From Pristionchus mayeri (taxonomy: Eukaryota > Nematoda > Chromadorea > Rhabditida > Neodiplogasteridae), in contig BTRK01000002.1 in NCBI GenBank assembly GCA_036245805.1, forward strand, positions 23,615,067-23,679,066: 64,000 nt of DNA, written 5' to 3'. The position numbers and the translations under genes were made by a program. Position 1 is the first letter of the stretch, and every line of letters starts with the position of its first letter. The notes under the pieces are model-generated. The model worked only from the letters and a program-made list of their open reading frames with translations. It had not been told where the DNA came from and ran no database searches. Positions 1 to 15,000 of this stretch are shown one piece after another.

Positions 1-26
1 TTCGATTCCCCACCAAATCCCCGCAG

Positions 27-3000
27 GCGTTGTGTCTCAAGATGCTGCATCAGCAGGTACGAAAGACATTTGAATCTATTTTCATTTTTAGCGAAAGTGA
101 TAGTGAATTACTTTTCCTCAACCACTTTCGCCACTGAAATAGACCCCTTTTCTCTCAGGAGACGGACACTCAAGTGATCGACGTGCAGATGTCCAATCCC
201 AATCTGGTCGAAGACTGGAAGAGAAAACTGCCTGATGATGTGAGTAAACCTTACCCTTTTCTTTGGATCATAAGAAAGTCTATGCACATAGGATCTTCTG
301 CAGCGCTTAAATAGATCCCAATTAAAATCCGTGTTCTGTGCAGGTGGACATCATCTCAGTGGCCATTCGTCCAGAGAAGGGCGATCTGACCGATGGAGGA
401 CTCGGCATTGCACTGGAAGGTATATTGTAGATGGTGAATCACCAACTGATGATCTCCTCCTTCAGGCACAGTGGATGTCATCGACGGTACTCAACTGCAT
501 CCTCATCACTACATCGAGTCCATTCGAGCGGGAGGACCGGGAGCGAAAGCCGGCATTCTCCAGGCAGGAGACGAGTTGTTACAGGTGAGTACTGTAGCAT
601 CCATGAGTACGGTAAATTAGTGTATCTGTCGATTTCCTCTAGGTGAATCACTTCCCGCTCTACGGCGAATCGCATGTGACTGTGCGACAAGCACTAACTC
701 GGGCTGCCCAGTCTGGAGCCCCCGTTACCATCATTGTCGCGAGGAAGGTACGGTAGTCAGTTATTAATTACTGCGTTGTCCATGCTATCGACAACTGATT
801 TCATTTGCAGGCGCAGACCGTCAATTTCTTCTCTCCTCGAATCGAACAGCGAAGTTTGCCACTCGCCTATCCATTGTTAGCTCAGGGAAGCACGAGGATA
901 GTGAAGGTGAACTGAAAATTCTGCGACGGAGATCCAATCAATCGATAATCCAGGCGAAATCGGAAGTGAGCGTCACTCCTGCGACGGAAACGACGGCGTT
1001 GCTCGAACAGGCAAGGAAATTGCATTTATTGTGAATTGCAGCCCGTAACAGAAGAACTCTATTGTTCCACATCTTACATATTTCCAATGACAACGTCATC
1101 TGTAGGTGTCCCGTCGTCTCCGTTCTCGTTCCCTCGAACCTCTGGCTGGTCTCGCCGTCTGGAACTGCGTCCCCCTCGTAGTACATCTGATGAAGGACAG
1201 CAAGGGACTCGGATTCTCCATCGTCGACTATCGGGTGAGTAGCCTCTGGAGATATTCATGATTCCCGATCCATTCGTGCTGTACCTTGGATGAGTTGATC
1301 GTTGATCTTCGCAGGACCCCATCCATCCGTCGGAATCTGTCATCGTTGTCCAGTCACTCGTTCCTGGAGGAATCGCACAGGTATCCATAGTTTATATAAT
1401 TTTAATTATGAAATAAAATAAATCAGGCGGATGGTCGCATTGTTCCCGGTGATCGATTGCTCTTCGTCAATGAGCACGACCTCAGTAACAGCACGTGCGT
1501 TCCCTTTCACCCATTATTCACGAAAATTTTAACGGTTTTCTTAAAATGACGACAGAAAAAGGACAATAACTGCTCCAAAAACGCCCATTGTCTAGTAGAA
1601 GAATTTTCAAGAACAATGATCATGGAATGACGTTGAACACATTGATAAAAAGTGAAACGAATCCAGCCCGTGAATCTCCGTTCCTCTCAATGATTCTCAA
1701 GGGAGGAATTGCAGATTGGAACGAGCAGTTTCCGTGCTCAAATCAGCGCCCATGGGAAGAGTTCGACTGGGAATCGCCAAACCAATCAGCGTAGACCAGG
1801 TATTTTATATTTGTTTGAAAAAACATAGCGCGCAACAACTTCTTAATAGAGTCCCTTCATAGTATTCCTCCTCCTGTTTCTGTCTTCTCCTCTCCCTCCT
1901 CCCCCTTCTTCCGCTTTCGAATTCAGACTGAATCTGCCTGCTTCTTCCATCTTTGCCTTCTTCTCTCTCTTTCCTCACTTCTTCTCTTCATTGTTGCGCG
2001 TCTAACGAACATCTTTGTGAAGGAGAGAGGGAGAATTCCCACTCCCGATGCCAAGAGATAAAATGCCATTTCGAATTTGCGCTCCGTCAAAAAGTGGCAA
2101 GTGCGAGTGGATGGAAAAGAGACTCTAGGGAGATGAATAATTGGGATTGGTTAATGAGTCTAATCGGAAGAGATTCCCTTCCACAGTCCCCCATTGATTG
2201 TTGGCTGATGAAAGAGTGAAGAGACGGAGGGGAAAGGAGGGAGTGAAGTGAGAGAGAGAGAAAACTCGGAAGGATGAGAAGGGGATAAGTCTTCAGTGTC
2301 TCCCATATGCTTGACATTCTTCTTCTCGCTTGGCTCCTTCATCATTTCCGGTGTTTCTTTCTCTGAACGTGTACATTTCCGTTGAGTTCTTTCGAAAAAT
2401 TTGATTATGCGATGATTAATGGGAATTTACTTTGTAAACCATAGATATTCATTATTTGTGTATCCGTTCCTCCTCTCTACTCTATTCTCGAATACTCCTT
2501 ATTGGATCTCTTCCTCATTCCATTCTCCTTTCATTTGCTTATCTCGTGATGTCTTCTGATCCTCTCTCTCCATTCCCTTTCCTCTCCATTTTCCGTATCT
2601 AATTCGAAGAGAGGAGTCTTCTCCCGTCGGAAATGGTTGCTAGCGACGGGATGGGGACTAAAGTGCGGTCCTCCCTTCCTCTGAAGTGTCCCCCCTCTCT
2701 CTCTCTCTCTCTCTTCCTACATCCTCTCCTTCTCTCTGTCTCAGACTCTAAACCCCGAAAACAACTCTCACCACCCGGACACTCGGAGATTTGTGGGAGA
2801 GCTGTACGGAACTATCCTCCAATCCAAGCCTACTTTTTTCTGAAAGTTACAAATCCAATATTTCATGCGTATTGGTCTTGAAGTTGACTTAAAGAGGAAT
2901 GCATCGATTGCCCTCATCGTCTACATTAAATTTCTCGTTGATTTGAGAATCGCTCGATCGCGCACACTCCTCTGTTCTCCCGCAGTGAGCGACTCCTGGC

Positions 3001-6000
3001 TGCACGAAGCAGTCCTCGACTCTCTCGGAGACAGGCGAGAGCCCAATTAGAGACTGATCGATGGAGGGGATTGCAGGAACCATCGTCCCTCAGTCAGGAG
3101 ACAGTCTGGATTGGAGCCGAGCAGTACAGGAAATTGCATCCTCAGGTTCGTCCCTTGTGATTCATCCCTCTATATTGGATGATTATGATTCATTCCCCAA
3201 TTCCTGCCAAAACTTATGACAACCGGAAGCATTTAGTGTTCCCTTTCACAGCGGTCTTTGGAACATTGTCTATTCGGCAGCTTCTCTCTCTCCTTCTAAT
3301 TGTAATCCGATCTCTCTGTCTTCTCTTTCCTCTCTTTCTCCTCCTCGGGGTTACATAAATTCCTTCCATTTCCATTCCACCTGCTTCTTCTCACTAATTA
3401 GTTGCCACTTCGTCCCTCTAGTTCGCGCCCTCTTTCCATTCTCCTCCATTCCTCACTTCTTCCTATCGCACGAACACCCGAGCACGCTTGGTGTTGTAAA
3501 GTTGACCAGGAATGAGAGAGGGAGATGATAACAATTCGCCCCTCGGATGATCGATTGTCTTCCTCTCTGATCTCCTCCTTCTCCTCTCGAATACCATCGG
3601 TGCCTCTTCTCACTTCGTAGTATTCATCTCTCCTCCAAAGAAGAGACAGTCTTCATTAGGGAGTGGGTCTTCTTCTCTATCTCCCTTCTATTTCCTTCTT
3701 TTCTCTCTTCAGGGCTACTTCTCATCTCGTTCACCTTCCGCCCACTCCGAACGATCTCTCGACGCCACTGTATCGTTGTTTTTCATATTATTTTCGTAAA
3801 TACATGCCCCTCTCGGTTGCTCTCCTCTCACTTCTTTCTTTTGCACGTGAAGGGGCTCTGTCAGAAAGGTATCGTTGCATGCACCTCTCACTACCAACGA
3901 AATCGAATCGGAATAAATCATGGAACCAACGAATTCTTTGCAGTCCGACATCTCGATGACGTCATTCTCTCCCTGCAGCACTCGATCTGTCTCTCCCGCA
4001 TGCTCCCCCATGAGAGGTTTGAATGAATATTTATTTATGTAAATGTATTAAATACAATGCTGAAGGTTCATGGGCACATGACATTATCTTCCTTCCTTCT
4101 CACCTGGAACGAACGATCAAGATCACGAAGGGACCACTCGCATTGGGTACGCTACACTTGAGTTGCACCAGTTGCCATTCGCAATATTTTCGATTTCTTT
4201 CGAATTTTCTTCGTTTACTAGCATCGAAAAGGAATGTAAAACATTGTTGTCTATTCATGCAAAGACGAACAAAGGCAGCTATTATTTTCTTCCCTTCTCT
4301 GCTCGGAATAGGGGATCTCAGAGGGAATTCTCTCTTCGCAGGTCTCACTGTCGATGGAGAGAGGGAGAAGGGAGTCAATGGATGTGTAGTGAGGAGTGTC
4401 TGCAGCAAGAAAGCAGTCGGATTGGATGGACGGATACAGGTGAATCGAGGGGAAGGACGAAGATACGAAATTGATAGAGAGCAAAATACAATAGTATGAC
4501 CACGCTTATTGAGTTCCAAATTCTCAGATTGCACTGCTCCTTCTTGCCTAGAATGATCCGTAAATACTGATCTATTTGAAAAATAATCAAATTTCAAGGC
4601 AACAAATTGTAGGTGGGGGACTACATCGTGCGTGTGAATACAGAGAACATGAGGAATGTGACCAACTCACAAGGGAGGGCCATTCTCAAGAGGGCCAATC
4701 TCGTTGGTGCATCCATCAGGTACTAGCTTTATCTATTGAAAATGGTTTTCAAATTCTGATTTATCTGACCACGACATAGATTCACGTGAGTATTCCGTAG
4801 AATTAGGGCATAATTCCCATCCATCTCAGCGTAACGTACATCACTGGAGCGGATGCGAAGTTGTGGAAGGAGCGATTCCATCGATCAGACCTGAGCCCCG
4901 CCCCCATCTCAAAGCTCAGTCCCAAGTAAGACACTGCATCACTGATCGGGCATTATTAGAGAAGGGAAATCAGCATATTGTTGAAGAACGAAGAGCGACA
5001 TCATTTCCCTTGCAGAGTCTTCCCCAAATTCTACCGTTCTCCATTCATGGGAGGGAGAAAGGAGATGGAAATTTCGAATGTTGAAACAACCTCTCATCAT
5101 AGTCTCTTGGACTCGCCACTATTGAACAGTTCGTTTTACTTTCCTCAAACTCAATGCAAATACAAAACCCAAGAAAATTGACACAAAATTCAGTGACGCA
5201 ACAGCAAACGTCTCAAATTTTGAAAACGTGTAAATTGTAGGCGAAGCAGACATTCCTAATATTCCCCACGATCGAATCAGTGAAGGAGAAGAGGGATTCG
5301 GAAGAGAGTTGGTGCAGCAGAAAGAAGCCTCCCCCAAACGTCAGTTTACATTTATATGATTTTTTTTAAATAATTTTTTTGGAATTCTCTTATTTCCGTC
5401 ATCACTCAAATCAAATGTTCAGTTACGAAAATCTGCGGTTGTTTTCTTATTTTGACCACCAAAACAAACCAGCAACGGATAAACAGTGCATATAATACCG
5501 ATAAAAGTTCTTACTGTTATTTCTTAGATGTCTTAGATACGACCTCTAACAACTAAACAAGCGAAATAGCTACCATCGGAACAATCCAATTAACTGCAGC
5601 TCATCGATTAATCGATGGATTCGATCTCGACTTCTCCATTAATTTGGACGCCTTCGTTGACGATTTGATAGAGGTGACCTCCTTCTTTCCCTTCTGTTGC
5701 GTGACCCCAGTGAAAGACGATGCCATCTCCTCTTCCTACTTTCCATATCTACGAATGCGCTCGATTAGTAGTCTTCTCCTCCCTAAAATCCCTCCTTCTC
5801 TCTCTCTCTTTCTTCCACTTCTCACCAGGTATTCCCTCCCTCTTTCGGCGCTTCTTCAGTCCGTAATTGAATGAGGAGAGACGAGGAAAGGAGAGCATCT
5901 TCATTCACCGATTGAGTATAAGCAAGAGAGAGGGAGGGAGAGAGAGAGAGACTGAAGTCGTCATTTTGTCACTATCGAACACCCTTCTTCTTATTCTTTG

Positions 6001-9000
6001 ACTTCTTCTCTTCTGCAGGGATGAATAAATCTCGTCGCCTTTCTCTCAATTCCATTCGATTTCATTTCTTTCTCTCCATAAATCTTCTCCCTTTTCAGTC
6101 TGCGATCGAAGATGCCCTACACGACTTCTTGATATCCTTGCATCTCTCAGATTGGAAAGGACGACCAACTGGTGAGGGATCCATTGGGAGACAACTAAGT
6201 GGAGTGATTTCAGAATCAGCTCGATCAACTCCTCCTCCCCTCCCCGAGTCTTCTCCCCCTCCCACTCCCTCCACTTCCCCATCCCACGCTGTGAGTAACA
6301 TCCGTTGTTTTGAACTGACTATCGAATTCCTTTATAATGAAGTCATATTTTTAAATAAAAATATACCGATGATGGTAGCGATAACAATCTCGGAAAACGT
6401 TAGGATGACTCATATTAAAGATAACTCCCTCTCTTTAGGAGCACCATTCTCGCGAATCGATCTCCCCTCTCAAATCGTTCTCCAGTCACAGGGCAGACTC
6501 CCAGGGAACTATCGACGAAGCACAACCAGTGAGTGAATCTGCTCTTAGGAAGATATATTCGCCTTCTATGATGGAATCGCCATGAACCTCATTAACATCT
6601 TTAATTTCAATGCCAGAAGTTGTAGTGTTTTGAAAAGAGTTGTTAGACTTATAATAGTTTGTATTGCAGGAGTCACTGCGAGAGGATTCGAGTCTTCGAG
6701 AGGAGACTCCCGTAGAGGAGAAGAGACCTCAACCCATCGAACACCAATACGAAGAACCATCGGGATCAGAAGAAGTAGTGCACGCCCAGCCAGAATCATC
6801 CGAAGATCGAACACCGAGAGAAAGTCCGAAGAAGGAAGAGAAGGAGGAAGAAACACCTAGGAGCAACAGGGTATGACAATTGATTGTACATTGAACATTT
6901 TAAATATTCCTTACCTATACAAAACACATTTCCTCCCTTCAGAGTCCTGACTTTGGTTCTCCTAAACGATCGTTGATTCGTCGAGATTCTGAACCGAATC
7001 TGGGTTCTCCCTCTTCATTCCACAAGACTCTCGTACAAGAAATCATCGAGGACATTCAAGCTGAACGGTCAGGTTTCTCTCTTGTTAGCAGACGAACAAA
7101 TAAAAAAATTACTTCGATCTTTACTTGAATCAAGTAACTATGCTTATTTCCGAGTTGAAATCGGGCGTTAAAAACTCGGTACAGAACATCAGAGCAATAA
7201 AAAAATTACGATTGTTTACTATCTGCTTTCAGAAATTCTCCGAAGAAAGCGCCGCGACAACTTCCTGGGAGTAATCAGGAGAATCGACAACCGGTAGGTC
7301 AAATGCAGATTGAATATCGATTGATTGACTCTCAGGAGTTGAAATTGCACGTGGAGGAAGACTTGAAGTTGACGATAACGAGCGATACTTCGGCCCCTTC
7401 TTCAAGAGAAAGAGATAGAGAGAGCCCAAGCAGTGAACAACAACCAGTACGATGAGGAGATCACTTATTTATGAGTCCCAAAGTATAGGACAGCTGAAAT
7501 ATTCAATAGTTCAAAGTAAACAAACGGTTGATCTTCTCAGATGCGTTCTCCTAAGTCGAAGTTCTGGGGCGACGTTCGATCGGTCGTCCTCGAACGACCA
7601 CCCAATAAGAGTTTCGGAATCTCGATAGTGGGAGGAAGAGTGGAAGTTTCCCATAAAGGAGGATTGCCTGGCACTGGGAACACCGTCTCGGGTCTGTTTC
7701 TCCGCTTCTCATCGATTTTTCTTGAAATATTATTGAACAAACTGTATACACTTCGGACATATTCATAACCTGCTAGTGTACGACCATCTGAATATCAGGG
7801 ATCTTCATCAAGAGTGTTCTGGAGAATTCGCCAGCTGGTCAGAGTGGAGCAATCCACATGGGAGATCGAGTCATTTCGGTTCGATTATCTCTACTTATTT
7901 TCTGTATTATTCGCACTAATGAAAGTACCGTTCAAAGATTTCATTCTCGAGAATGAATATAAATCGATTCCTTCGTAGGTCAACGACATCGACCTTCGAG
8001 ACGCAACTCACGAGGAGGCAGTCACTGCCATCAAGAATGCCAAGAACCCCGTCCGATTCTCCCTCCAGTCTCTCCACTCATTCAATCCCCATGCGACCGT
8101 TCGATCGAGTGCATCTACCTCCACTGGTACGTTTCCTTCTCCTTTTACTTTCCTGATTCCAGATCCTCCATTTCGATTTTCGTGACGGTACACAAAGTGT
8201 GTTTCAGTCGGTTCAATTCGCATCGAGACGGGCATCACAGGGGAGATCACAGTGGTCAGAGAGGAGGTCTCTCCATTGGCTCAAGAGGTTAGTCGGGAAT
8301 TCACTTGGCCTCATTCATAAATCGAGGAAGTATATGTACATCCCAGCAGCGTCGGGAGGCATCTCTTCCCCCTCAGGAGACGACGACTACTCAACCTCAG
8401 AAGGACTTCCACAAAACGTCCAGCAATGGATCCATGCCCAGGAAGATCTCAGTACGGTTTTCATTGAAAAATGTTGTAAATATTTTCGGCAACAACCTTG
8501 AAACGTCACTCTGAATGGGACGATTCTCAGTGCAAGGAATTCAATGCAGGAGCCTCTAATCGTCTCTGACGTTTCCTCGTCTGAGACAAAAGAAGAGGAA
8601 GAGATGGAGGAGGAAGTGCAGAGGGTAGAGATACACAGGGAAGAGGAGGGACCACCGGAGGAGGAAGAGGAAGAAAGACCAACCAAGGTGATACTTGAAG
8701 TTACTCGATGATGAGAAGGGTGTCTCGTGTCACAGCTGAATGGGGAGGAAGATCAAAGATCGTATTCAGATGCCCTCTCCCCCTCCACCTGCTCCCCCCA
8801 TGAGTCTGCCCACTCCTTCCACCAGTTCGTCAACACAGGTGCGACCCCTTCCATTCACTACGAGACAATCAGAGATTACAGCGATTCCTGCATTGTTGTT
8901 GTTCCTTTCGACATTCTCAATTACTATCATCTCTTCAGAACGATCGTAAGCGTCGAATGGACGACCTCGGCGTTGAGCCGACGTCAGCGGGATTCCTCCC

Positions 9001-12000
9001 GAAGGCTGTCGACGACGATGAGGAAGAATCACGATTCGGATACACAAAGGGTCAGTTGAATCTCTTCTATACAATCAACTGATGAATCCTTTCAATGCCT
9101 AACGTTGAATCACGAAACAATCTCTTTTTTTTGCAGCTAAGCTGGATCGAAAGTACGGATACTTCGGGGCCGAAGTCATCATGATGCCGCTCGATAAAGT
9201 CAGATTTTTACTTGAGCAATTAAAAATTGAACTGTCAATTTAGGTGCCAGAAGCGGGTTTGGGAGTGTCGCTAGCGGGGACCAATGATCGATTGAGGTGA
9301 GGGGATTGTTGATTATCGGGCAGAAATCGATTAGATCACCAATCTCTCGTCCAGTAATCAAACACAGCTGTGAATATTGCAGGAAGGACCCGGCGATCTT
9401 CGTGGTTGCAGTCAAGACAGCCTGTCCACTCACCATCAAAGTGGGCGACGAACTACTCGAGGTACGATCACACTTCATTCCAACAGTATATTTGTCGCCA
9501 AAACAAAAGACTAAACATCTGTTTTCTTGGACACTCCTCTTCTATTCCGATGATACGAGCATTCTTCGCGGGAATCTTTCCTAGTTTCATTCTCACACCA
9601 TCCATCCATTTCACATGAATGGGACTGCCTTCAGAGAATTCCAGTGTTCAGCGGATACAATAAATAAGATATTTATGCATCTTTTAAAATGGTAAATTGC
9701 AGGTGTGTGGTCGTGTTCTCCTCGGTCAGTCTCACATCGCTGCTTCTCACATCATCAGAGAGTGCGCAGAGAGGGGATACATGGAGTTGGTGGTGCTGAG
9801 GAGAGCTGTACCATTGGTGAGAAAGAGATCAATGATCAATCTAGTCCCTTCTTCATATAAGACTGTATTTGGACCAGCCCCTCCAATTGAATATATCTCA
9901 ATATCTGGGGGACTCTATTTATTTCGTTCCTTTCCACTTCGGTTTTCATCTCTTTCCCTCCTCCTCCTTTTCTTTTTTCCATCTCCTATTTCGCTTTTAT
10001 TGCATTGAGACCCGTGATGCTCTTTTCTCTCGGCGATTCGATAGAATCGTCTCAAAGTTCCCTTTCGATTTGCTCCTTTCCTTCACTGACGTCAATCAGT
10101 GTTACACTCTACCATCATCTTTCAATGGCTTTCCTCCAGTTGCTCATTCCCTTCTCTCTTGCAGGAGTTACCAGTCCTTCTGGAAGAGCCTTCCCTTTCC
10201 CCCGAAGAAGAGAAGATCGAGACGATCGCCCTTCCATCTGACGAAGTCGAATTGAAGAGGGAAGAAGACGTGAGCTAATTCATTCTTCGACTCAAGAAAT
10301 TCCCGCACCTTCCTCCATCTCTTCTCTCTTTTTGTCCGATTTGAATTCATGTGAGATTCTCTTCTCTCTGCATGGAATTCAGTGAAATTCCTCGCATTGA
10401 AATCGGATTCTTTCCCCTTGGATCCAGAAGGAGATTCTCCCCACTCCTTCTCCTGAATCTTTTACGTGTGTATCTCCCGCAGGTCTTCCCTTCCTCTTCC
10501 CTTCCAAATCTCAGTTCTCCCCTCTCTTCACTTCGACATCTCACGTCTATTTCTAGTCACCACACACAAAACAGGCCATTTGGGCGGCCATTTTGTGTCT
10601 CTCACTCATTTTTCCTCGTCGCTCCGTAGCTCGTAGTTCTGCCTCCTCCTCTTGCCTCTCGAGTCTCTCTCCTCCCTCATCTTCCCTCCTCTCTACAATT
10701 ACATCCCTCAGTCTTTCTGTCGTCGTTTCTCTCGATTCTTCGACTGTTTCCTCTTTCTTCGTCTGCCAATTAACACGTAGACTGTTCAGACTTTCCTCAT
10801 TCCTCATTTATAACTTGTTTCCATCTGTATTCTCAATTCTCTATCATTCTATTTCGCAGAATATTGCGTTCAGGCTTCCGTACAACTGGCGCGTCTATAT
10901 ATAGTAGATGCCTTATGTGAATATACAAGGTGGAGGTGACGATTGGGGTGGAGTCCATGGCTTCTCAGCAGCTGCATCCACTAGTACTCAACGTCATTAT
11001 CTTTCCGCCCTGTCTCAACCATCGGAAAACATACAAATACTAATGAGGGCATCTCACTTTACTTGAAGAGTGGAAAGAAGTGGATGAGTGGAGGTCTAAT
11101 TGGATCACTCTTCTCCTCCTTTCTCAGTCCTTCTCTTCTCTTCCCTTCACATTCTCATGACGCACTCAATCCTCCTCCTCCTTCTTTCTTCCCCTGTCCC
11201 CATATTGGAATTCTCTCAAGCGGACCACGATTTTCTACACTGCTTCGCTCTTTCCTTTGGGAGCTGAGCGAGTAGCTCGAATATCTCCAATTAAAAAAAA
11301 AAGCTCATAAGAGTCAGCTCAAAAATAAGCTCATAAGAGTCAGTTTTCGATCGATTCTTCTGTTGTAGCATGGTGGTACTGTCAACACTCCCCCTCTCCA
11401 TCTCTTCCTCTCTATTTCCTTTTGTATTGCACAATGACTGCAGTCTTCCTCTCTCTCTCGAGGATTCATTCCAGCTGCAAGTCTTCTTTGTCTTTGGAAG
11501 GACGACTATCCTATTCCCTTCTCTCGTGGTCCGCATGGCGATTGAAACGACGTTAGCAGCAGCTGAATTCCTTCCTTTCCTTCTCTCAAACCTCATTTCG
11601 AAATGCTGCTGAGATGTTGTACTAGACACTGTAATTTCACGCTAACTTCACCATTTAATCTCCTTCACTGCCATCAAACCTGCCACTTATTCCATTCCAA
11701 ACGAGCACTTATGAAGAAGCCGATAATTATGTATAGTGAACTCGCGAAAACATGAATGGTATAATTAAAATTGAATTTTGCAGCCAACTCCGCCCCCTTC
11801 TTCCGACATGCCACCGGCTGGTGACAACAATTCCTCTGCTGAGACCACCCTCCAGAGTGTGGAAAGTGAGTGAATCTGCGAGTTGAGAAGGATACTACAA
11901 TTATTTTTCTGGACACAATGTGTCCATCAAAAGACTTAGACAGCGTGCAATATCCATATAATATCCAGAGTCACACTTTCTCCTTTCGAAAACAGTCTGA

Positions 12001-15000
12001 TTACTGATTACTCTCTCGAGACAAATAAATGACCTTGATAAGTGCACGTCTGATATTTGCATTGCGTGGGATTAATCTGTGTGCGGGAGGGGAAGATCCC
12101 TCCCCTTTCCTTCTGCGAAATTGAATACAAGATGTGGAACTAGTCATGGATGGAGAGGGGACTCGAGAGGAGGGGAGAACCTCTCTTTCCCCTTTTCAGA
12201 AGGAAAGGGGGGAGCAGGTTATTCAACGTCGCTCATGCAGAAAACACAGAAGGAATGAATAGAGGGGAGACCTCATCTGAGAGAGAGAGGAAGATGACGT
12301 CATCTGGATGGATTCCCCCTTGCAGACATACGGAAGAAGTCCTTCACTGGAGACAAAGTGCCTATCGATGCAGGCAAGGAGACAGCCATCCAGATTGACA
12401 AGGTGAGTAGTCACTCTCTTCCCTCCCAAGGGGAGAAAACAATCCCCCATTCTTCACTCGAGTAACGAATGACTGTCTCTTGCAGGACGGAAAAGGTCTC
12501 GGTCTCTCGATCGTCGGAGGTTCGGACACTGTCCTAGGCACTGTCGTCATCCATGAAGTCAGTCCTGCGCTTATTTTCGTCCTTATTTTTCTCAATCGGC
12601 CAGAGTACTCGAACTAAGAGAGTGTGTTTTCCATAATCTTGGTTGTCCAACCACATGAATCCGTTAATAGCCTCATCACGAGATGTCGCCTATGGCTGCT
12701 CGAGTGAATCCTCCATCCATTCCAGGTGTATCCCGATGGAGCAGCCGCTGCTGATGGAAGACTGCGACCTGGAGATCAAGTACTGGAGGTATGCTTCTAG
12801 TCTCGCTTTCGTTACTATATCATGACGTTCGAACGAAGTTTGTCGGCATTCAAAAATATCATTCCATCCGACATGAATGGAGAATTATATTTTGTCTAGA
12901 ACGTCCATCATCCGCAAAGTGAAGTTCTATCCAGATAACTCCATGGGTAAAAATAGGTAAGATTGGATTGTAGGTGAACGGTACTTCTCTGCGGGGAGTC
13001 TCTCACGAACAGGCGATATCATTGCTAAGGAGAACTCCGCCCAAGGTATGAGATCAGTCATAAAGTGATGTGATTGAGCAGAGACTGTTCTCGAACCACC
13101 ACAGACAGCGACATTTTATTGTCACTACAATAACTCATACTCACTCAAACTCGAGGGATGCATAATTGTTGCTTTGTTATTTAACATATGGAGTAAAGAT
13201 GCCTTCGCAGGTCCGTCTGCTCGTCTATCGTGATGCGAATCTGCAGATGTCCCTTCTCGATCCCACTCAGATCTACAACATGTTCGAACTGGAGCTAACA
13301 AAGGTACCATTCTCAGTTCTTCCCTCTCTATTCTCTTTTTTGCGCTCTCTTGCTAACTCCCTTGCATCGAATGTGGCTGTCTTATCTTCATTTTTTTGCA
13401 GCGACCAGGCCGCGGTCTGGGTCTCTCCATCGTTGGTCGTAAGAATGAGCCAGGAGTGTACGTGTCGGAGGTGGTGAAGGGAGGAGCTGCTGAGGCAGAT
13501 GGAAGACTCATGACTGGAGATCAAGTGAGCACATCTCTATCCTTTTCATGGCAAAATGAATGCAGAGAAACATCAAAATGCTCAATATAGTCAAAAATCA
13601 TTATGGTTGATACTATTCCAGATTCTCTCGATCAACGGCGAAGACTGCGCTAATTCGATGCAAGAGGAGGTCGCAGCCACCCTCAAGGTTCGTTTTGTTT
13701 ACTTTAGAATGGAAGCTGTGTGCGTAATGATCTTCATAAATTATCTCAGAACCTGTGCAATTTATTTTAGTTGAGTTAATCGAAAGCATTCCTTCTCCTT
13801 CATATCTATAATTCTTCTCTCCAGACATGCGTTGGGAAGGTGGCGATGAAGATCGGGCGATGGAAGATCAGCGAGGCCACTGATAGAGTCCATGCAGCTG
13901 CTGCTGCTGCCTATGGGAAGGAGTCCATGCCGCCCGTGAGTTAGACCGTGGAGGGAGAATGTATAGATATAGTGTGATCTAAATCATTGAGAATATACAC
14001 TTTAATCACGAGTTCTAAATGATATCATGAAAGAAGTGTTTCGAGCCATTAAATATGAAATTGAAATTATCCATTAGGGTAATGATGTTTACTCCTTCTT
14101 CATCATTCCTTTCAGATGGTCAAATTGCCCTACCCAGCACCGCCCAACATCAATGCAGTGAGAAAATTATTCTTTTAATTTTACAAACAATTTCTAAAAT
14201 CTTTCTTGCAGACTCCTATCTCTCCAACTCCTCAACGGGTGATCATCACTCACACTCCACCAGAGGGGGAGATATCCACTGAGGCCACCTCCTCTAGCAT
14301 CGCCACTGGATTGAGTCCCGTCGCAGAGGAACCTTCCAGTGGAGACCAGGTAACCACCAAGGACTTACCTCATTGGAAGCATACTGACTGGATTCGCTGC
14401 AAATTGATGCAAACCCGTCATCAGAAGACGCATTCGTAGACAGTCTCGTGATGCTCTCTGATCAAGTGGCCTTTCCTAACTGGGTCTCACTCGACAACTT
14501 CCGACGAGTGAATCTCTGCCCCTCGGGGTCTCCTAATTGAGTGATTGTCAACAGTGGCGCCGCCTTTTCCCACTCAGCAGTTGGAGGCCCTTCTCCTCTC
14601 TTTCTCTACTCAATATCTACTGAGAACTTTGCGCGTTTTAGACTCAATTCGCACTTTGACTTCTCTCCTCGATCGATAAATTGCAGAAGAGCATCGGGAT
14701 GGAGAGTGGCAGCCATTCGGATATCGAGCTGATTCCTTCCTTGAGAGAAGACGGATCGGAGACTCTCCTGATTGAACTGAAGAAGGTGGGAGAGAAGGGG
14801 AAGAGCAGGAAGGCATATGGTGGATGAAAGTAATCCCGTGACTCGGAGTTGAGTGACACTTCAATGGCCAGTTGATTGGGGGAGGAAAACAAGAAGTGAA
14901 GAGAGGATGAAGTGAAGGGGGATAACCAGAGTTGATCCATTCATTTTACTCAACTTATGTAAGTAAGATAAAAGTGGTCAGATCAAAATTCTTCTCACCT

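Noticed and set aside
10593..10904. Serine-rich plus-strand frame and arginine/glutamate-rich minus-strand frame inside the mpz-1 intron
   Set aside because: Both come from a CTC/TTC-rich low-complexity stretch and have no splice continuity with the gene.
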